A stretch of DNA of 39,677 nucleotides from Polaromonas sp. (lineage in GTDB: Bacteria; Pseudomonadota; Gammaproteobacteria; Burkholderiales; Burkholderiaceae_C), in assembly GCF_013817205.1 (NCBI RefSeq), contig NZ_JACDDD010000030.1, positions 1-39,677 of the forward strand. The letters run 5' to 3'. The position numbers were made by a program, and so were the translations under genes. Position 1 is the stretch's first letter. Each line of letters begins with the position of its first letter. Under the pieces are notes generated by a model. It ran no database searches. It saw nothing but the letters and a program-made list of their open reading frames with translations, and was not told where the DNA came from. This document shows positions 37,350 to 39,677 of the stretch, piece by piece.

Positions 37350-38357
37350 ATGGCCAGACCCGTCACCCTGTTTACCGGCCAATGGGCCGATCTCCCGCTT
37401 GCGGAGCTGGCGCCGCTTGCCAAAAGCATGGGTTATGACGGGCTGGAGCTGGCCTGCTGGGGCGACCATTTCAATGTGCAGGAGGCACTGGCCTCCGACC
37501 AATACATCAAGGACAAGCGGGACATGCTGGCGTCGCATGGCCTGCAGTGTTTTGCCATTGGCAACCATCTGGTCGGGCAGGCTGTGTGCGACCTGATCGA
37601 CGAAAGACACCAATCGATTTTGCCGGCGCACGTGTGGGGCGACGGTGATCCCGAAGGTGTGCGACAGCGTGCCGCTGCGGAGCTGAAGGACACGGCCAGG
37701 GCCGCCGCCCGGTTCGGCGTGAACACCGTAACGGGTTTTACCGGCTCATCCATCTGGCATTCGATATATGCCTTTCCACCCACGACGCAGGCCTATTGGG
37801 ACAAAGGCTTTGCCGATTTTGCCGGGCGCTTTTTGCCGATTCTAGATGTGTTCGAAAAGAACGACATCAACTTTGCGCTGGAAGTGCACCCGACGGAAAT
37901 CGCGTTTGACATTGCCTCCGCGCAGCGCGCCATTGAGGCGGTGAAAGGGCACAAGCGCTTTGGGTTCAACTTTGATCCAAGCCACCTTGCGTATCAGGGC
38001 GTGGACTATGTCCGCTTCCTGCGCCTGTTTGAAGAGCGCATTTATAACGTCCACATGAAAGACGTCTGGTGGGGTCGCGGCGACGGCACGGTGGGCGTGT
38101 TTGGTGGGCACACCAGCTTTGGGGATGCGCGCCGTTACTGGGATTTCCGCAGTGTGGGGCGCGGCCTCGTGGATTTTGAATCCATCATCGTGGCGCTGAA
38201 CGACATCAGCTATCAGGGCCCTCTTTCTGTCGAATGGGAAGACAGCCGCATGGACCGTGTGCATGGCGCCACCGAAAGCGCCACCTTTTGCAAGCGGCTG
38301 GATTTCACACCGGCTGTTGGTGCATTTGACGCCGCATTTGCTCGCGACAAATCGTAA
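37350..38357 (+). CDS. Sugar phosphate isomerase/epimerase family protein (TIM barrel)
   Basis: The 335-residue product belongs to the AP-endonuclease-2/xylose-isomerase-like TIM-barrel family. The likely metal ligands are the glutamate in ALEVHPTE, the aspartate in [13 protein letters not shown], the histidine in NVHMKDVWW and the glutamate in SVEWEDSRM. Family members isomerise, epimerise or dehydrate sugars and inositols. GAGGAAAGCCC lies before the ATG. With the following Gfo/Idh/MocA enzyme it may act on an oxidised (keto) sugar, though the substrate is unknown. Confidence 0.9.
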   Translation: MARPVTLFTGQWADLPLAELAPLAKSMGYDGLELACWGDHFNVQEALASDQYIKDKRDMLASHGLQCFAIGNHLVGQAVCDLIDERHQSILPAHVWGDGDPEGVRQRAAAELKDTARAAARFGVNTVTGFTGSSIWHSIYAFPPTTQAYWDKGFADFAGRFLPILDVFEKNDINFALEVHPTEIAFDIASAQRAIEAVKGHKRFGFNFDPSHLAYQGVDYVRFLRLFEERIYNVHMKDVWWGRGDGTVGVFGGHTSFGDARRYWDFRSVGRGLVDFESIIVALNDISYQGPLSVEWEDSRMDRVHGATESATFCKRLDFTPAVGAFDAAFARDKS

Positions 38358-38366
38358 GAGGACTTC

Positions 38367-39527
38367 ATGACATTTGACAGAAAACTGCGTTGCGCGATGG
38401 TGGGTGGCGGGCGCGATGCTTTTATTGGCGCCGTGCACCGCAAGGCCATGGCGCTGGATGGCGAAATTGATTTCGTGGCCGGTGCCTTGTCTTCCGACCC
38501 GGAAAAAGCCAGGGCCTCGGGGCGCGAGCTGGGGCTGGCCGATGGTCGCAACCATGGAGACTGGCAGTCGCTGCTGGTCGATGAGTTGAAGCGCCCTCCC
38601 GAGGAACGCATTGATTTCGTGAGTATCGTCACGCCCAACCATTTGCACTACCCGGTGGCGGCTGCGTTTGTTGAAGCAGGCTTTCATGTGGTGTGCGACA
38701 AACCTCTGGTTAACAGCAGTGCAGAAGCCGACGCACTGGTGCAGGCCGTGGCGAAAAGCGGCACGGTCTTCGGCGTGACCTACAACTACACGGGTTACCC
38801 GATGGTGCGCGAGGCCCGTCACCTGGTGCGCAGCGGTGTGCTGGGCGAGGTACGCAAGGTCACGGTTGAATACAACCAGGGCTGGCTGGCCACTGGGGTG
38901 GAGGGGCAGGGCAACAAGCAGGCCGGCTGGCGCATGGACCCTGCGCGCGGTGGGCGGGTCGGCACCATGGGCGACATCGGCTCGCACGCCGAAAACCTGG
39001 CCGCCACGGTGACCGGGCTGACGCTGGAGAGCATTTGCGCTGACCTGACGGCTTTTGGCCAAGGCCGGCAACTGGATGACGATGGGCATTTGCTGCTGCG
39101 CTACAGCAACGGTGCGCGCGGCGTCATCATCGCGTCTCAAGTTGCGGCGGGTCTGGAGAATGATTTGCGTCTGCAAGTCTCCGGCACCCTCGGCACCATC
39201 AGCTGGCGCCAGGAAGATCCCAATCAGTTGGTGCACTCACCGTTGGATGGCCCGCGCAAAATTCTGACGCGTGGCTCACCCTGGCTTTGTGAATCCGCCC
39301 GCCGAGCGAGCCGTCTGCCTGCCGGACATCCGGAGTCGTTCATCGAAGCGTTCGCAAACATCTACCTCGGCGTGGCAGCGGATATTCGGGCTCACGCGAC
39401 AGGTCGCCCGGCTGACGCGCTGGCGGCTGACTACCCCCGCGTGGCCGAAGGCGCGCGAGGCGTGCACTTCATTGAAAAGGTGGTGGAGTCTGCCAACAGT
39501 GAGTGCAAGTGGACGGACGTTGGTTAA
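38367..39527 (+). CDS. Gfo/Idh/MocA family NAD(P)-dependent oxidoreductase
   Basis: The 386-residue product has an N-terminal Rossmann domain ([20 protein letters not shown] at about 9-28, [13 protein letters not shown], then CDKPL in place of the usual EKP). A C-terminal domain with the catalytic-type segment [14 protein letters not shown] follows. It resembles inositol- and sugar-dehydrogenase-like proteins of uncertain substrate. It lies 9 bp after the isomerase gene. Its C-terminus looks complete ([19 protein letters not shown]), and the IS1595-like end begins directly after its stop codon. Confidence 0.92.
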   Translation: MTFDRKLRCAMVGGGRDAFIGAVHRKAMALDGEIDFVAGALSSDPEKARASGRELGLADGRNHGDWQSLLVDELKRPPEERIDFVSIVTPNHLHYPVAAAFVEAGFHVVCDKPLVNSSAEADALVQAVAKSGTVFGVTYNYTGYPMVREARHLVRSGVLGEVRKVTVEYNQGWLATGVEGQGNKQAGWRMDPARGGRVGTMGDIGSHAENLAATVTGLTLESICADLTAFGQGRQLDDDGHLLLRYSNGARGVIIASQVAAGLENDLRLQVSGTLGTISWRQEDPNQLVHSPLDGPRKILTRGSPWLCESARRASRLPAGHPESFIEAFANIYLGVAADIRAHATGRPADALAADYPRVAEGARGVHFIEKVVESANSECKWTDVG

Positions 39528-39677
39528 GGGTCATGCTATTAAATTAGGGGCTTAGGAAGCAAAGTTCACATTCAAGTGAGCTAAGTTCCTATGGTGATTC
39601 AGAAAAACCGGTATTTCAGGCGCTCCAAACTCAGTGAAGCAAAACTGCGTCAAATCCTGCGCTACTTTGCGATGGAT
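39528..39677 (+). mobile_element. Left end of an IS1595-type insertion sequence (partial)
   Basis: Directly after the oxidoreductase stop, GGGTCATGCTATTAAATTAG begins an AT-richer segment that could be the left terminal repeat. It is followed 63 bp later by the start of a transposase. The right end is outside the window, so boundaries and target duplication cannot be checked. Confidence 0.6.
39591..39677 (+). CDS. IS1595-family transposase, N-terminal fragment (runs off the window)
   Basis: The 29 visible codons include NRYFRRSKLSEAKLRQILRY and end FAMD, very like the start of IS1595-family transposases (K-R-Y--RS-ISEAKFRQL-R-FA-D). The reading frame is open to the last base of the window. 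Confidence 0.75.
   Translation, partial: MVIQKNRYFRRSKLSEAKLRQILRYFAMD

Noticed and set aside
35988..37631. 547-codon antisense frame across the permease, binding-protein and isomerase genes
   Set aside because: It crosses three well-supported plus-strand genes and a strong hairpin, with no ribosome site or domain.

Overview
The window is a high-GC stretch of a betaproteobacterial chromosome, most likely from the family Comamonadaceae (Polaromonas/Rhodoferax/Variovorax type). This is inferred from the gene families, the lip and atp gene orders, and dispersed GC-rich repeats of a kind I associate with that family. No database search was possible. It is mostly core-genome housekeeping DNA, with an apparent insertion-sequence edge at each end.

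Layout. Bases 1-112 look like the outer end of an IS5-type element, stopping a few bases short of the priA stop codon. On the minus strand follow priA, hemE, a SAM methyltransferase, a lipoprotein, a CoA-binding protein, a redoxin with a Tat-like signal, dsbD and an AlaX-type tRNA-editing protein. Divergent from alaX, only 17 bp away, is a B12-binding radical SAM protein on the plus strand. Then on the minus strand comes a stress-sensor operon (Spy/CpxP-like lipoprotein, DUF4260 membrane protein, OmpR-type regulator broken by a frameshift, histidine kinase), a DMT exporter, an AraC regulator, the lipoate operon (class IV aminotransferase, YbeD/DUF493, lipB, lipA), a DUF2062 protein and a CopD-like protein.

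From 21056 the plus strand carries the complete F1Fo ATP synthase operon atpIBEFHAGDC, closed by a strong terminator at 28382-28410. Next are a ligase-associated DEXH helicase with two frameshifts and its partner phosphoesterase PdeM. After a 460-bp intergenic region with an 11-bp perfect inverted repeat and a promoter comes a carbohydrate uptake and catabolic operon: ROK regulator, ABC ATPase, permease, periplasmic binding protein, TIM-barrel isomerase/epimerase and Gfo/Idh/MocA dehydrogenase. The window ends 29 codons into an IS1595-type transposase.

The most unusual signal is two families of short dispersed repeats that lie inside or against genes. Family 1 (about 90-110 bp) sits in frame inside PriA and the helicase, and fills the atpA-atpG gap, where its end may supply the atpG Shine-Dalgarno. 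Family 2 (about 40-55 bp, with an exact 22-nt spacing between a left AGC/TGC-type box and a right GCTAT box) recurs in intergenic DNA, encodes part of the DsbD signal peptide and a DsbD membrane segment, and provides the stop codon of the histidine kinase. Three frameshifts in two otherwise well-preserved genes could be real decay or sequencing error.
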